Assembly: GCF_015711015.1 (NCBI RefSeq)
Contig: NZ_CP064653.1
Location: forward strand, 2,976,001-3,040,000
Source of the DNA: Methylomonas sp. LL1
GTDB taxonomy: Bacteria > Pseudomonadota > Gammaproteobacteria > Methylococcales > Methylomonadaceae
DNA: 64,000 nt
Reading direction: 5' to 3'
Shown here: positions 1-9,797 of the stretch, piece after piece
Layout: every line of letters starts with the position of its first letter
Position numbering within the stretch: the first letter of the stretch is position 1
Program-made: the position numbers and the translations under genes
The notes under the pieces: model-generated
What the model saw: the letters and a program-made list of their open reading frames with translations, nothing else
Databases searched by the model: none
What the model was told of the DNA's origin: nothing

Positions 1-453
1 TTGATCAAACAGGGCATTGGCAAATGGGCTTTGCCCAGCCTGATGGCCGGCGGCGTGAAACCCCAGCTCGGGATCACCGACCATCACTCCCCTGGCGGGG
101 TCGTTGGCACTAGACCGCATCAATTGCGGCATATTTTGGCCCGACACGAATTGGCCTCCCGCGGAGGGCGCGGGAAGTGTTCCGGTTTTATTAGCCTTTG
201 CGCCGGATTCAGGCACATCCGGTTGTGTTGAGGTAATTTCCGAATCGAAAGACCGAGCGCCCGTGCTGTTATCGGCGTTTGCTTCGGATGGAGTCACAGG
301 CTTTCCTATTTTTTGCCCGGCCGGACTATTCACCAATCCATTTGCCGGCGCATTATCTTTAACCGGATCCCTGGCGATATCCGGCTTAAAATCCTCGGCC
401 CATGTACTTTTGATAAGGCAGATGAAAACAAACAGGCTAAGGTAAAGTCTCAT
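1..453 (-). CDS. Exported hypothetical protein, C-terminus beyond window
   Basis: An open frame of 151 codons runs off the left edge of the window, so the C-terminus is missing. The start ATG at 453 has a good ribosome site (AAGGCGG, seven bases upstream). Residues 1-19 look like a Sec signal peptide: a short charged start, a hydrophobic core, then an Ala before a charged mature end. The visible mature part is rich in Ser, Pro, Gly, Ala and Asn and has no Cys, suggesting an extended or disordered periplasmic segment. It lies 26 bases after trpS on the same strand, so the two may be co-transcribed. I do not recognise the family. Confidence 0.6.
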   Translation of the reverse strand, partial: MRLYLSLFVFICLIKSTWAEDFKPDIARDPVKDNAPANGLVNSPAGQKIGKPVTPSEANADNSTGARSFDSEITSTQPDVPESGAKANKTGTLPAPSAGGQFVSGQNMPQLMRSSANDPARGVMVGDPELGFHAAGHQAGQSPFANALFDQ

Positions 454-479
454 GCATCATCCGCCTTGAGCATTGAAGG

Positions 480-1496
480 TTAACTGTGAACAATCGGTGA
501 AATACCCACCGCCTCTCGAAGCACCCGTATAAATGGCTTACTGATTTCACGGGCTTTTTCCGCCCCAAGCAGCAACTGCTGCTCAATATGTTCGGGCGCC
601 TGCAATAATGCCTCATAGCGCTCACGGGCGGGGGCGATTTCGTCATTGATTTTCTCGAACAGCACTTGTTTCATTTCGCCCCAGCCTATGCCTTCGGCAT
701 AACGCTGACGAATAGCCTCGACTTCGTGCCCATTGGCAAACGCCTGATAAATGCCGAATAAGGTGCATCCTTCAGGATCTTTAGGCTCGCCGGGTTCCAG
801 AGAATTGGTTTTGATTTTGTTGATCAATTTACGCAACTTCTTTTCCGGTTCGAATAGCGGAATCGTATTGTTGTAACTTTTGCTCATCTTGCGCCCATCC
901 AACCCCAGCAAGGTAGCCGCATTATCGTCCAGTACCGCTTCCGGCAGCACGAAATGTTCGCCGTAAATATGATTGAAGCGGTTGGCAATATCCCGAGCCA
1001 TTTCGATGTGCTGAATCTGATCCTTACCCACCGGCACCTTGTTGGCGTTGAACATCAAAATATCCGCGGCCATCAACACCGGATAGCTGAATAAGCCCAT
1101 GGAAATACCCTTATCGGGATCACCGCCTTCGACTTCCTCGTTCTCCGCCACGGCGGCTTTGTAAGCATGCGCGCGATTCATCAAGCCCTTGGCGGTCACA
1201 CAGGTCAACATCCAGGTCAACTCCAGAATTTCCGGCACATCCGATTGCCGGTAAAACACCGCATTAGATGTGTCCAGCCCCAGCGCCAGCCAGGTAGCGG
1301 CAATCTCCAAGCTGGATTGCTTAACCCTAGCCGGTTCACTGCATTTAATCAAGGCATGATAATCGGCTAAAAAATAAAACGGCCTGACCTGTTCATCCTT
1401 GCTGGCATTGATCGCCGGCCGAATGGCCCCAGCGTAATTCCCCAAATGCGGCGTACCCGTCGTGGTAATACCGGTCAGAACGATGGATTTGCTCAT
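480..1496 (-). CDS. trpS: Tryptophan--tRNA ligase
   Basis: Class I aminoacyl-tRNA synthetase of 338 residues, which charges tRNA-Trp in the cytoplasm. The HIGH-type signature appears as TPHLGNY near residues 15-21, and the KMSKS loop is exact at residues 203-207. The tryptophanyl-specific Rossmann core around DKGISMGLFSYPVLMAADIL and the usual bacterial length both fit. The start is the first ATG of a long frame and gives the expected MSKSIVLTG beginning. The next gene downstream on this strand is a partial exported protein with no obvious functional link. Confidence 0.96.
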   Translation of the reverse strand: MSKSIVLTGITTTGTPHLGNYAGAIRPAINASKDEQVRPFYFLADYHALIKCSEPARVKQSSLEIAATWLALGLDTSNAVFYRQSDVPEILELTWMLTCVTAKGLMNRAHAYKAAVAENEEVEGGDPDKGISMGLFSYPVLMAADILMFNANKVPVGKDQIQHIEMARDIANRFNHIYGEHFVLPEAVLDDNAATLLGLDGRKMSKSYNNTIPLFEPEKKLRKLINKIKTNSLEPGEPKDPEGCTLFGIYQAFANGHEVEAIRQRYAEGIGWGEMKQVLFEKINDEIAPARERYEALLQAPEHIEQQLLLGAEKAREISKPFIRVLREAVGISPIVHS

Positions 1497-1630
1497 ACTG
1501 CTACCCGTGGCCTCTTATCATCACTTAAATTTTAAGATTCTACACAATTCAAAGCCGATAGTCAGACAATAAAGTAAGCGAATTAGCGCTTGTCGGCTGA
1601 CGAAATTGTCGGCCATTGCCTACTATCCGA

Positions 1631-1660
1631 TTGGCTAACCTAGCCTTACCTTTTTATAGT
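1631..1660 (+). promoter_or_regulatory. Possible sigma-70 promoter upstream of the PilZ gene
   Basis: TTGGCT at 1631 and TATAGT at 1655 are separated by 18 bases, with the PilZ start 58 bases beyond. The -35 box is weak (three of six) and the -10 box good (five of six). Assigned by eye only. Confidence 0.35.
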
Positions 1661-1718
1661 AAACTTGCCGGCGTTCGATTTTCCGTCCACAACCTAATTT
1701 CTTAGTCGGAGGAACCTG

Positions 1719-2018
1719 ATGCTGACTCATGATGAAAAGCGCGATTACATTCGTATGGATGTCGACTGCGATATTACCTATAAATTGGCCGACTCCAACG
1801 ACATCAAAACCGGTAGATGCACCACATTGAGCGGTGCAGGCGTATCCTTCATTGCCGATCAAGCCTTCGACACCGGTTTGGCTATGGAAGTCAGTATCAT
1901 CCCGAAAACCTCCATCACTCCGCCGATGACGGCCTATATCGAAGTGGTTCGCAGTTCAAAGCGGGATAACGATCAGTATGAAATTGCCGCATCCATCAAA
2001 AGCATCAAAGGCAGTTAA
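1719..2018 (+). CDS. PilZ-domain protein, probable c-di-GMP binder
   Basis: A 99-residue protein that is essentially one PilZ domain. The first c-di-GMP-contact motif appears near residues 8-16 (RDYIRMDVD, fitting RxxxR). The second is seen as LSGAGVSF in place of the usual D/NxSxxG, so binding is likely but the second motif is slightly unusual. A clear GGAGG at 1708-1712 sets the ATG start at 1719. Single-domain PilZ proteins act as adaptors that pass the c-di-GMP level to motility, exopolysaccharide or pilus machinery; the target here is unknown. It stands alone, 35 bases before queD on the same strand. An HD-GYP phosphodiesterase gene lies at the far end of the window. Confidence 0.85.
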   Translation: MLTHDEKRDYIRMDVDCDITYKLADSNDIKTGRCTTLSGAGVSFIADQAFDTGLAMEVSIIPKTSITPPMTAYIEVVRSSKRDNDQYEIAASIKSIKGS

Positions 2019-2053
2019 ACTTCTCCACCCGATCACAGGGATGCGTTAAACGT

Positions 2054-2458
2054 ATGTACATCATCACCAAAGAAGTTTATTTCTGTTACGGACACCGGCT
2101 GATGAATCATCCGGGCAAATGCCGCAATCTGCACGGCCATAGCGTCAAAGCCAGCATTTCCATCAAAAGCACCGAATTAAACCAACAGGGCATGGTCTGC
2201 GACTTTGCCGATGTGCGCGACGCGGTCGAATCCTTCGTCGACCAACATCTCGATCATAATTTCCTGCTGCACAAGGACGACCCCATCATTCCGGCCCTGA
2301 TCGCCAATAATGAACGTTTCCTGGCGATTGATGAACATCCGACCGCCGAAGTGCTAAGCAAAATGATTTACCAGCATTTAAAGCGGGAAGGCTTGAACGT
2401 GGATCAGGTAGTGCTGTGGGAAACCGCCAGTGCCCACGCCTGTTACCGGGAAGATTGA
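2054..2458 (+). CDS. queD: 6-carboxy-tetrahydropterin synthase / 6-pyruvoyl-tetrahydropterin synthase family
   Basis: Protein of 134 residues of the tunnelling-fold pterin family. Zinc ligands are visible as His14 (in YGHRL) and His27 and His29 (in NLHGHS). Cys23 sits four residues before the HGH, the CxxxHGH arrangement of QueD enzymes, which make 6-carboxytetrahydropterin from dihydroneopterin triphosphate in queuosine synthesis. The late WETASAHACY segment carries the expected substrate-binding Glu. In a tetrahydromethanopterin-using organism a role in other pterin chemistry cannot be excluded, but motif spacing favours QueD. The following DUF1249 start is one base past the stop, so the two are probably translated together. 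Confidence 0.85.
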   Translation: MYIITKEVYFCYGHRLMNHPGKCRNLHGHSVKASISIKSTELNQQGMVCDFADVRDAVESFVDQHLDHNFLLHKDDPIIPALIANNERFLAIDEHPTAEVLSKMIYQHLKREGLNVDQVVLWETASAHACYRED

Positions 2459-2459
2459 G

Positions 2460-2906
2460 ATGAGCCAGCTCAGGCCGGTCAACACCTCCTTGTGTCTGGA
2501 GAAAATCTGCGAATCCAATTACCAGAAACTGTTTCGCTTGATTCCCAACTTACGTTTGCTGGACAAAGCCGCGATAGGCCGCGGCCCAAACAAGCCTGCC
2601 CTGCATCTGGAGATACTGGAACGCAATCCCTATACCTTGACGATAGAGTTGAGCCATTTTTTTGAACAACCGTTATCGAAACTGATAGCGCCGGCGGTTA
2701 AAATCCGGATTTATCTGGATGCGCAACTGGCGGAAGTGATACGCGACAACGACCGTCCGGCCGTGGATAGGGTTTATCAAAATCCGGGGCGGGCGCTGGA
2801 AATTCAGGAGTACAAATGGCGCCTGAATTACTTTCTGCAAAAATGGCTGGATCATTGTTTGAAAACCGAATATCACTTCTCCAGCACGGCCGATTGCCTT
2901 ATTTAA
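2460..2906 (+). CDS. DUF1249 family protein (YqiB-like)
   Basis: A 148-residue cytoplasmic protein matching the DUF1249 family (E. coli YqiB), of unknown function. The N-terminal [15 protein letters not shown] and the central [15 protein letters not shown] segment are characteristic. The ATG at 2460 is preferred to an upstream frame opening at 2430 because it follows the queD stop directly, an arrangement typical of coupled translation. The 3' end overlaps the convergent recQ 3' end by eight bases, so no separate terminator lies between them. Confidence 0.8.
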   Translation: MSQLRPVNTSLCLEKICESNYQKLFRLIPNLRLLDKAAIGRGPNKPALHLEILERNPYTLTIELSHFFEQPLSKLIAPAVKIRIYLDAQLAEVIRDNDRPAVDRVYQNPGRALEIQEYKWRLNYFLQKWLDHCLKTEYHFSSTADCLI

Positions 2907-5055
2907 TCCTACGCTGCAATGCCGCCCTGACGCAACGCAGCAGGCCATAGCTGTAAGCTCCACCCAATTGTTCATAAACCGGTTTTAGCGCATTGCGCTG
3001 TTGCTCCGGCATCGCCAACAGCACGGCTTCGATGTCGGCGATTTCTCGCGCCGATAACGCCAATACATCCTCGAACCGCACGCTACCTGCTTCCAGGCCC
3101 TTGGCCAAGTGCGTATAAACCGTATCTTCCTTCAAGCCGCGCCGCTGAGCGACTTGCTCGACGCTATACCCCAAACCGAACAAATCCAGCGTTTCGGTGA
3201 CGTTATCGGTTGCCGATGAATGCCCCTCGTCGTCAAATTCGGCCAGAACCGCCAAAAATTCATCGCCATACAACGCCAGCTTGCGCTCGCCGACACCGGA
3301 AATCATGGCCAATTGCCGATGATCGCGCGGCCGAACATCCACCATCGCCATCAAGGTGGCATCGTGGAAAATCACATACGGCGGCACATCCTGCTCATCG
3401 GCCAACTGCTTGCGTTTAGCCCGTAGCGCATTCCATAGCGCGCTGTCGGCACTGTTGCCGGGCTGGCGTTTTTCGGATTTTTCCCGTCCGGATTTAGGCA
3501 TCTGCACATCCTTGCGCAACATCAAGGTTTGTTCGCCGCGCAATACCGGCCGGCAGGCATCGGTCAACTTCAAACTACCGTGCCCTTCATAATCGATTTC
3601 CACCAGCGACTTAGCCACCAACTGTCGAAATACCGAGCGCCATTGCTTCTCGTCCAGCGCCTTGCCGATACCGAAAGTCGATTGCTTGTCATGGCCAAAC
3701 TGTTTGATACGCTCATCGCTTTTACCCAGCAACACATCGACCAGATAGGTCACACCGAAACGCTGGCCGGTGCGGTAAATACAGGACAAGGCCTGTTGCG
3801 CGGCGAGACTGCCATCCCAGGTCGCGACCGGCTCCAGACAGGTGTCGCAATTGCCGCAACCCTGTTCCAACACATCGCCAAAATAAGCCAGCAAAGCCTG
3901 ACGCCGGCAGCTGACCATCTCGCATAAAGCCAGCATCGCATCCAGTTTGTGATATTCGATGCGTTTGTGGGTCTCGTCGGCATTGGACGTAGCCAGCATC
4001 TGCCGCAAAGTCAGCACGTCCTGCAAACCATAGGCCATCCAGGCATTGGCCGGCAGCCCATCGCGCCCGGCTCGACCGGTTTCTTGATAATAGGCTTCGA
4101 CGCTTTTGGGCAAATCCAGATGCGCCACGAAGCGCACATTGGGTTTGTCGATGCCCATGCCGAAAGCGATGGTGGCGACGATGATCAAGCCATCTTCCAT
4201 CAAAAACTGGTGCTGATTTTTCTGACGCTGTTCGTTGCTCATGCCGGCGTGGTAAGGCAAGGCGCGCAGGCCTTTCTGATTCAGCCAGTCGGCGGTGTCT
4301 TCCACTTTCTTGCGCGACAGGCAATAGACGATACCGGTATCTCCGGCATGTTCACTACGGATGAAACCGAGCAATTGTTGGCGGGCATTGTCTTTTTGCA
4401 CGATGCGGTAGCGGATGTTGGGCCTGTCGAATCCGCTGACAAACACCTGGGCATTTTCCAACGCCAGGCGCGCGATGATTTCCTGCCGGGTGCGTTCGTC
4501 GGCGGTCGCGGTCAAGGCGATACGCGGCACCCGCGGGAACTGCTCGTGCAAGACCGATAACAGCAGATAATCCGCCCTGAAATCGTGCCCCCACTGCGAC
4601 ACGCAATGCGCCTCGTCGATCGCAAACAGGGCAATTTTGCAGCGGCCGAACAAGGCCTGGGTGCGGCTGTTGCTGAGCCGCTCCGGCGCGATATAGAGCA
4701 AATCCAGCTCGCCGTTCAGTAACTGTCGTTCGGTCTCCCTGACCTGCTCCAGCGACAAAGTCGAATTCAGAAATGCGGCCTTCACCCCTAACTGATGTAA
4801 GGCGCTAACCTGATCCTGCATCAACGCGATCAACGGCGAAATGACGATACCGACGCCGTCCATCACCAACGCCGGAATCTGATAGCACAAGGACTTGCCG
4901 CCGCCGGTCGGCATCAACACCAGCACATCGCGGCAACCGATCAATTGCTCGATAATCGCTTGCTGTTGTCCGCGAAAACTGGCATAGCCGAACACCGTGC
5001 GTAAAACCCTTAGCGCGGCGGCATCATCGGCGATAGTTGGATATTGTTTCTGCAA
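2899..5055 (-). CDS. recQ: ATP-dependent DNA helicase RecQ
   Basis: Protein of 718 residues, a 3'-5' SF2 helicase of DNA repair and recombination. Walker A MPTGGGKS is at residues 48-55 and the DEAH box at 147-150 (in [16 protein letters not shown]). The RecQ zinc-binding cysteines lie near 377-408 (CRRQ...CGNCDTC), followed by the winged-helix RQC region and an HRDC domain near 540-620. About 95 further residues resemble the helix-turn-helix found C-terminal to some RecQ and RNase D proteins (HTH_40 type); this makes it longer than the roughly 610-residue E. coli enzyme. It is divergent from gshA with 75 bases between starts. Confidence 0.95.
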   Translation of the reverse strand: MQKQYPTIADDAAALRVLRTVFGYASFRGQQQAIIEQLIGCRDVLVLMPTGGGKSLCYQIPALVMDGVGIVISPLIALMQDQVSALHQLGVKAAFLNSTLSLEQVRETERQLLNGELDLLYIAPERLSNSRTQALFGRCKIALFAIDEAHCVSQWGHDFRADYLLLSVLHEQFPRVPRIALTATADERTRQEIIARLALENAQVFVSGFDRPNIRYRIVQKDNARQQLLGFIRSEHAGDTGIVYCLSRKKVEDTADWLNQKGLRALPYHAGMSNEQRQKNQHQFLMEDGLIIVATIAFGMGIDKPNVRFVAHLDLPKSVEAYYQETGRAGRDGLPANAWMAYGLQDVLTLRQMLATSNADETHKRIEYHKLDAMLALCEMVSCRRQALLAYFGDVLEQGCGNCDTCLEPVATWDGSLAAQQALSCIYRTGQRFGVTYLVDVLLGKSDERIKQFGHDKQSTFGIGKALDEKQWRSVFRQLVAKSLVEIDYEGHGSLKLTDACRPVLRGEQTLMLRKDVQMPKSGREKSEKRQPGNSADSALWNALRAKRKQLADEQDVPPYVIFHDATLMAMVDVRPRDHRQLAMISGVGERKLALYGDEFLAVLAEFDDEGHSSATDNVTETLDLFGLGYSVEQVAQRRGLKEDTVYTHLAKGLEAGSVRFEDVLALSAREIADIEAVLLAMPEQQRNALKPVYEQLGGAYSYGLLRCVRAALQRRIK

Positions 5056-5130
5056 TGGTGTATGACCCTATATAATGCGGCAATTATATCAGCACTCGCG
5101 TGCCGCTCTTGCCTCATCCATGTCTCATTC

Positions 5131-6717
5131 ATGAACAGTCAAAACAACGCCTTACCGAAACGTCTGCAATATCTGATCGACAACAACCTGCACCACCTGC
5201 TGCAGTTGGGCCTAAAGGGCATCGAAAAAGAAAGCCTACGCATCAACCGCCGCGGCGTGATTTCGCAAACCCCTCATCCCAAAGCCCTGGGCTCGGCGCT
5301 GACCCACCCCTATATCACCACCGACTATTCGGAAGCGCTGCTGGAATTCATCACGCCGCCATTTGCCGACGTCAAACAAACCCTGGGTTACATGCACCGG
5401 ATTCATCAATTCGTCTATCCGCGACTGGGCGACGAAATGCTGCTGGCCACCAGTATGCCCTGCGGCATTGATGGCGATTTGAGCGTGCCGATCGCCGAAT
5501 ACGGCAGTTCCAACGTCGGCAAAATGAAGCATGTTTACCGCAAAGGTCTCTGGCATCGCTACGGCCGTACCATGCAAGCCATCGCCGGCATCCATTTCAA
5601 TTACTCGGTGCCGCAGGCTTTATGGCCCATGCTGCACCGGCAAGCTGGCAATCAGGGCTCGCTGCAAAGCTTTATCGCCGACGGTTATTTCGGCTTGATC
5701 CGCAACTTCCAGCGCCAAGGCTGGTTGATGCTCTATCTGTTCGGCGCCTCGCCGGCGATTTGCAAAAGCTTTTTCAAAAGCCGCCCGCGGTTGATGGACG
5801 AATTCGAGGAATTCGACGCCCATACTCTGTTTCACCCCTACGCCACCTCGTTGCGGATGAGCGACATCGGCTACAAAAGCAAAAACCAGGCGGGACTGAA
5901 AATCGATTACAACTCGCTGGAAGGCTATGTCGAAAGCCTTGGCGCCGCGATCAATACGCCATATCCGGACTACGAAAAAATCGGCGTCAAGGTCGATGGT
6001 GAATATCAGCAACTGAATGCCAACATTCTACAAATCGAAAACGAGTTTTACAGCACCATGCGCCCCAAACAAATCGCCGAATCGGGCGAAAAGCCGACGC
6101 TGGCCTTGAAACGGCGGGGCGTGATGTATGTGGAAATGCGTTCGCTGGACTTGAACCTGTTTAACCCGATCGGCATCGAGGAAAGTACCGCCCGCTTCAT
6201 CGAAGCGTTTTTATTGAGTTGTTTATTGCACGACAGCCCGCCGCAGGCCGAGGAAGAATTCCAAATCAACAACAGCAATCAGTTACTGGTTGCCAATCAG
6301 GGCCGCAAGCCGGGATTGATGCTCAGTAAAAACGGCCAGACCATCAGCCTTAGAGACTGGGCCCACCAAATACTGGATAGCATGCAACCGATTTGCGCGC
6401 TATTGGATCAAGGCAGCGTGGACAAACCCTATCAACTGGCCTTGCAACAGCAACAGGCCATGATCGACAATCCGGCTTTAACGCCGTCGGCCCATATCCT
6501 GGCCTGCATGACGCACAACACTCAGGAATTCGGTTGTTTCGCCAGCAATACTTCCGCTCTGCATAAAAATTATTTTCTGGCTCAACCACTGGACTCGCAA
6601 GTGCAACAACAATTCACCGATATGGCCGATGCGTCCTTGCGCAAACAGACCGAGATCGAAGCCGCCGACACCCTGACTTTTGACGATTTTCTGACCCGTT
6701 ACTTTTCACAATCATGA
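5131..6717 (+). CDS. gshA: Glutamate--cysteine ligase (type 1)
   Basis: 528-residue gammaproteobacterial-type enzyme that joins Glu and Cys in the first step of glutathione synthesis. Family segments include [12 protein letters not shown] near the N-terminus, [31 protein letters not shown] and the [15 protein letters not shown] region. The frame stays open to 5044, but the ATG at 5131 gives the expected length (E. coli about 518). No strong ribosome site precedes it, so this start is less certain. A TATAAT box at 5071-5076 lies 55 bases upstream without a convincing -35. The stop overlaps the cysH start by four bases (ATGA): thiol synthesis and sulfate reduction are coupled. Confidence 0.93.
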   Translation: MNSQNNALPKRLQYLIDNNLHHLLQLGLKGIEKESLRINRRGVISQTPHPKALGSALTHPYITTDYSEALLEFITPPFADVKQTLGYMHRIHQFVYPRLGDEMLLATSMPCGIDGDLSVPIAEYGSSNVGKMKHVYRKGLWHRYGRTMQAIAGIHFNYSVPQALWPMLHRQAGNQGSLQSFIADGYFGLIRNFQRQGWLMLYLFGASPAICKSFFKSRPRLMDEFEEFDAHTLFHPYATSLRMSDIGYKSKNQAGLKIDYNSLEGYVESLGAAINTPYPDYEKIGVKVDGEYQQLNANILQIENEFYSTMRPKQIAESGEKPTLALKRRGVMYVEMRSLDLNLFNPIGIEESTARFIEAFLLSCLLHDSPPQAEEEFQINNSNQLLVANQGRKPGLMLSKNGQTISLRDWAHQILDSMQPICALLDQGSVDKPYQLALQQQQAMIDNPALTPSAHILACMTHNTQEFGCFASNTSALHKNYFLAQPLDSQVQQQFTDMADASLRKQTEIEAADTLTFDDFLTRYFSQS

Positions 6718-7436
6718 CCGCATTCGACCTCGCCAACGCACAAAAAGAACTGCAAGGCAAAAATCCCCGCACCATCCTGAAAACCGCCCTGGCCAATTTC
6801 GACAACATCGCCATCTCGTTCAGCGGCGCCGAAGACGTGGTGCTGATCGACATGGCGATGCAAATCCGCAAGGACATCCAAGTCTTCTCGCTGGATACCG
6901 GCCGCCTACACCCCGAGACCTACCGATTCATCGAACAAGTGCGCAAGCATTACCAAATCGACATCGACATCTTGAGCCCGGACCGCGAAGTCTTGGATGC
7001 CTTCGTCAAACGGAAAGGTTTATTCAGCTTTTACCAAGACGGCCATCAAGAATGCTGCGGCATCCGCAAGGTCGAGCCATTGCGCCGCAAGCTGGCGACA
7101 TTGGACGCCTGGATCACCGGTCAACGCAAGGACCAAAGCCTGGATACCAGGGCCGACATTCCGGTAGTACAGTTGGATGCAGGTTTTTCTGGCCCCGACA
7201 AACAGCTGATCAAATTTAACCCGCTACTGAACTGGTCGTCCTCTCAGGTGTGGGACTACATCGAAGCCTACCAAGTGCCATTTAACGAATTACACCACCG
7301 CGGCTATATCAGCATAGGCTGCGAACCTTGCACCCGACCCGTGCTGCCGAATCAGCATGAACGATCCGGACGTTGGTGGTGGGAGGATGCGGCGAAGAAG
7401 GAATGCGGCTTGCATGCCGGGAATGTCAAAAAGTAG
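6714..7436 (+). CDS. cysH: Assimilatory adenylyl-sulfate (APS) reductase, thioredoxin-dependent
   Basis: Protein of 240 residues that reduces activated sulfate to sulfite. The PP-loop-like [10 protein letters not shown] is near 35-44. Cys114-Cys115 and Cys203/Cys206 (CCGIRK and GCEPC) are the 4Fe-4S cluster ligands that distinguish APS reductases from PAPS-specific CysH, which lack them. Cys231 in the C-terminal ECGLHAG motif is the catalytic thiol. I therefore call it APS-specific (EC 1.8.4.10 type) although the family symbol is cysH. It overlaps gshA by four bases, linking cysteine supply to glutathione. A strong hairpin follows immediately. Confidence 0.93.
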   Translation: MTAFDLANAQKELQGKNPRTILKTALANFDNIAISFSGAEDVVLIDMAMQIRKDIQVFSLDTGRLHPETYRFIEQVRKHYQIDIDILSPDREVLDAFVKRKGLFSFYQDGHQECCGIRKVEPLRRKLATLDAWITGQRKDQSLDTRADIPVVQLDAGFSGPDKQLIKFNPLLNWSSSQVWDYIEAYQVPFNELHHRGYISIGCEPCTRPVLPNQHERSGRWWWEDAAKKECGLHAGNVKK

Positions 7437-7469
7437 CCTCGGTACAACGCAGTAGAATCGAGGCTACTT
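7431..7469. terminator. Bidirectional hairpin between cysH and the MinD-like gene
   Basis: A perfect 11-base inverted repeat (AAGTAGCCTCG / CGAGGCTACTT) with a 17-base loop spans the cysH stop and ends two bases before the convergent MinD-like stop. It lacks a long T run, so efficiency is uncertain, but the convergent placement fits a shared terminator. Confidence 0.65.
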
Positions 7470-7471
7470 GT

Positions 7472-9106
7472 CTAGTATTCAACCGAAGCTTTGGAATTGA
7501 ACGGCATGGCACCTTGCTGGCCACTAATGATCGCCGCCCGTAATGCCTCGCGCCGGGCGTTCAATTGCTGAAAACTGCCGGTCAGGCTATCGATTTGCTC
7601 CTGCAATATTTTCTCATCGTCCGCTAGCGCCGCCAAGGATTCGGCGGTTGATTCCAGCAATAAATCGCTCTGCCCCTGATATGGGCGTTTAAAACGGCTT
7701 TGAAACGCCTGCCCCAAAGAGTCCAACAATTGCTGAAAATCTTCTTCGCTAAAGTCGTATTTGCCTATGCTGTCCAGCACCTCCTGCCTTGCATCGACCG
7801 GGTCAATCTGAAACGATTGCCGACAAGCTGTCCGTAACTGCTTGATCAAGTCCCGCAAATCGGCTTCCGAACCCCGGCATTGAGCCACTAAACGCGCCGC
7901 GCTATCCTCAAGGCTGTGCATAGGCTGCTGATACCGGGTCAGATACAAGGATTCCAACGTTCCCATTAATTCCAGCAACCGCGGCGCCTCATAATTTTCC
8001 GCTTCCAGCCACCGAAACAGTAACTGGCGAAAAATGTGCGGAAAGTTTCCGAATTGATCCACAAAGGCCGAGGTAAAATCAGCGACAAAGCTTTCCAATG
8101 CGTCCCTATCGGCTGATTCGGTTTTAATGGCCGCCAACAGTTGGCGGCTTAGCGCATCGATCGGTAGCGGAACAGTGCTCCTATCGATTACAGCCAACCG
8201 GGAATCAAGGACCAAAGCTTCGGCATTTTCACTCTCGTCCGACTGATCCGCCGGACTTTCTTGTAAAAAATTTCTCCAGTAATCCGCCAGTCCGATTTCA
8301 GTTTCGCTGTTGCCTATATACTTCAACATGTTATCGGCCAAGGCGAAAAGGCAGCGGCTGGCGGGCGCGTTGCCGGCCAAATCGACCACCGGAATTTGCC
8401 GCGTGACCGATTGGAGCACCGTGTCATCGCGAGCAACAAATCCGCCATACTCGACCTTCAATTCCAGGTATTTATCGACGGCGGCGGCAAAGCGCCGATA
8501 GGTTTCCGTCGCATTCGGATAGTCCGCCGCCATGTTCACCACCACTCGCAAGCGGCCGTTATAATTTCGGGCATTTAGCAGCTTCAACAACGAAAAACCG
8601 TCAGTCAGCGAAGTCGGTTCCGGCGTAATCAGTAAAAACGTATAGGGCGCCGCATCGATAAACTGCAACACGCTATCGGCCACGCCGGCGGCGGTATCTA
8701 TCAAAAAATAATCGTACTCGGCTTCCAGCTCGACCAATGCCTCGCACAATCTTTTTACTTTATCGGCGCTCATATTGGCCAGTTCGGCCACGCCGGAAGC
8801 GCCGGGCACCACCGAAATACCTTGACTGGTTTTAATTACGATGTCTTGTATGGTTTTTTCACCATTCAGCACCTGTTCCAAGGTATGTTCCGGGCGTAAT
8901 CCCAATAGAATATTGATGTTTGCCAAACCGGTATCGGCGTCGAAAATACATACCCTCGCCCCGCGCTGCGCCAAGGCAGCCGCCACATTAGTGGTTACGC
9001 AGGTTTTACCGACGCCGCCCTTGCCGCTGGTGAACACCAACACATGGGAGCGATTGGCCTCGGTCGGCAAGGATTGCCGTGCAAAATTCAGGTTTTCCAT
9101 AGTCAT
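7472..9106 (-). CDS. MinD/ParA (FlhG/FleN-like) ATPase with long C-terminal extension
   Basis: 544 residues. The N-terminal 280 or so form a deviant-Walker-A P-loop ATPase: TSGKGGVGKT at 26-35, then FDADTGLANINILLG, and the switch II segment YFLIDTAAGVADS near 132-144. These are the marks of MinD/FlhG proteins that position cell-surface structures. FlhG proteins are usually near 270-300 residues; here about 265 further residues, mostly acidic and probably helical with no motif I recognise, follow a linker rich in Ser, Asp and Glu. No flagellar genes are adjacent, so the cargo is unknown. The ATG at 9106 is followed by a second ATG two codons later; either may be used. Confidence 0.8.
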   Translation of the reverse strand: MTMENLNFARQSLPTEANRSHVLVFTSGKGGVGKTCVTTNVAAALAQRGARVCIFDADTGLANINILLGLRPEHTLEQVLNGEKTIQDIVIKTSQGISVVPGASGVAELANMSADKVKRLCEALVELEAEYDYFLIDTAAGVADSVLQFIDAAPYTFLLITPEPTSLTDGFSLLKLLNARNYNGRLRVVVNMAADYPNATETYRRFAAAVDKYLELKVEYGGFVARDDTVLQSVTRQIPVVDLAGNAPASRCLFALADNMLKYIGNSETEIGLADYWRNFLQESPADQSDESENAEALVLDSRLAVIDRSTVPLPIDALSRQLLAAIKTESADRDALESFVADFTSAFVDQFGNFPHIFRQLLFRWLEAENYEAPRLLELMGTLESLYLTRYQQPMHSLEDSAARLVAQCRGSEADLRDLIKQLRTACRQSFQIDPVDARQEVLDSIGKYDFSEEDFQQLLDSLGQAFQSRFKRPYQGQSDLLLESTAESLAALADDEKILQEQIDSLTGSFQQLNARREALRAAIISGQQGAMPFNSKASVEY

Positions 9107-9140
9107 CTGTGTTTAAACCATTGGGTTCGGATCTTTGGGT

Positions 9141-9728
9141 TTATTCCGAGGCTGATTGTAAAAATGCCTGCATGTCTTCGTTGGCCACCCTGGCGTAGAT
9201 GGCCTCGACCGGCAAGTATAAATCCACCGCCGCCAAATAGACCTGATCGCCTAGGTAATAATGTTCGGATTGCCAGTGGTTGTCACGCCGGCAAACCTCG
9301 ACATCGACAAACTCTTGCTCGATCAGCACATACTCCCGCAGGCTGGGTAGACTTTGGTACGACAAGCGTTTCAAGGTTTGATCGAGCTTACGGGTTGATT
9401 TTGACAATACCTCGACGACGATCAGCGGCGACTCGGTGAAATAGGCATCGCCATGTTTGCGTTCGCAATCGACAAGCAGATCGGGGTAAAAGAAGTTGTT
9501 TTGAGCCTTGACTTTGACGTCGGACGTAAAAACCTCACAAGGCATATTGGCTAAATGCGTGCGTAAGCCTGCAAATAGGTTACCAATGATACGATTATGA
9601 TTCAGACTGGCGCCCGTCATTGCATAAACATCGCCATCGACATATTCGTGCTTGACCTGGCTGATCAATTCGCCCGCCAAATACTCTTCCTGACTAATCC
9701 AATCCTGTTTAGACCGATGTAAAGCCAT
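9141..9728 (-). CDS. Uma2-family (DUF820) putative nuclease-fold protein
   Basis: 195 residues with the Uma2/DUF820 pattern of a PD-(D/E)xK-like fold: YPDLLVDCERK (Asp of the core), SPLIVVEVLSKSTRKLD (the E-x-S segment) and the typical SLREYVLIEQ strand. Members are abundant and multi-copy in cyanobacteria and some methanotrophs; their biological role is unproven. It lies on the minus strand, separated from the MinD-like gene by 34 bases and divergent from the pterin pair by 69 bases. Confidence 0.85.
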   Translation of the reverse strand: MALHRSKQDWISQEEYLAGELISQVKHEYVDGDVYAMTGASLNHNRIIGNLFAGLRTHLANMPCEVFTSDVKVKAQNNFFYPDLLVDCERKHGDAYFTESPLIVVEVLSKSTRKLDQTLKRLSYQSLPSLREYVLIEQEFVDVEVCRRDNHWQSEHYYLGDQVYLAAVDLYLPVEAIYARVANEDMQAFLQSASE

Positions 9729-9797
9729 TGCGCCTCCACGCCGAATGTTGAGCCGGCTCGGTTATAATGCCCCATCCTTCGCTCAACCCTTAAAATC

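Noticed and set aside
1..445. Two plus-strand open frames at the left edge
   Set aside because: They lack ribosome sites and protein-like composition; the minus strand over the same bases encodes a protein with a good ribosome site and a clear signal peptide.
3949..4560. A 203-codon plus-strand open frame
   Set aside because: Antisense to recQ, with no motif and no ribosome site.
5044..5131. A 29-residue N-terminal extension of GshA
   Set aside because: It would overlap the divergent recQ start and includes the TATAAT box; length and conservation support the ATG at 5131.
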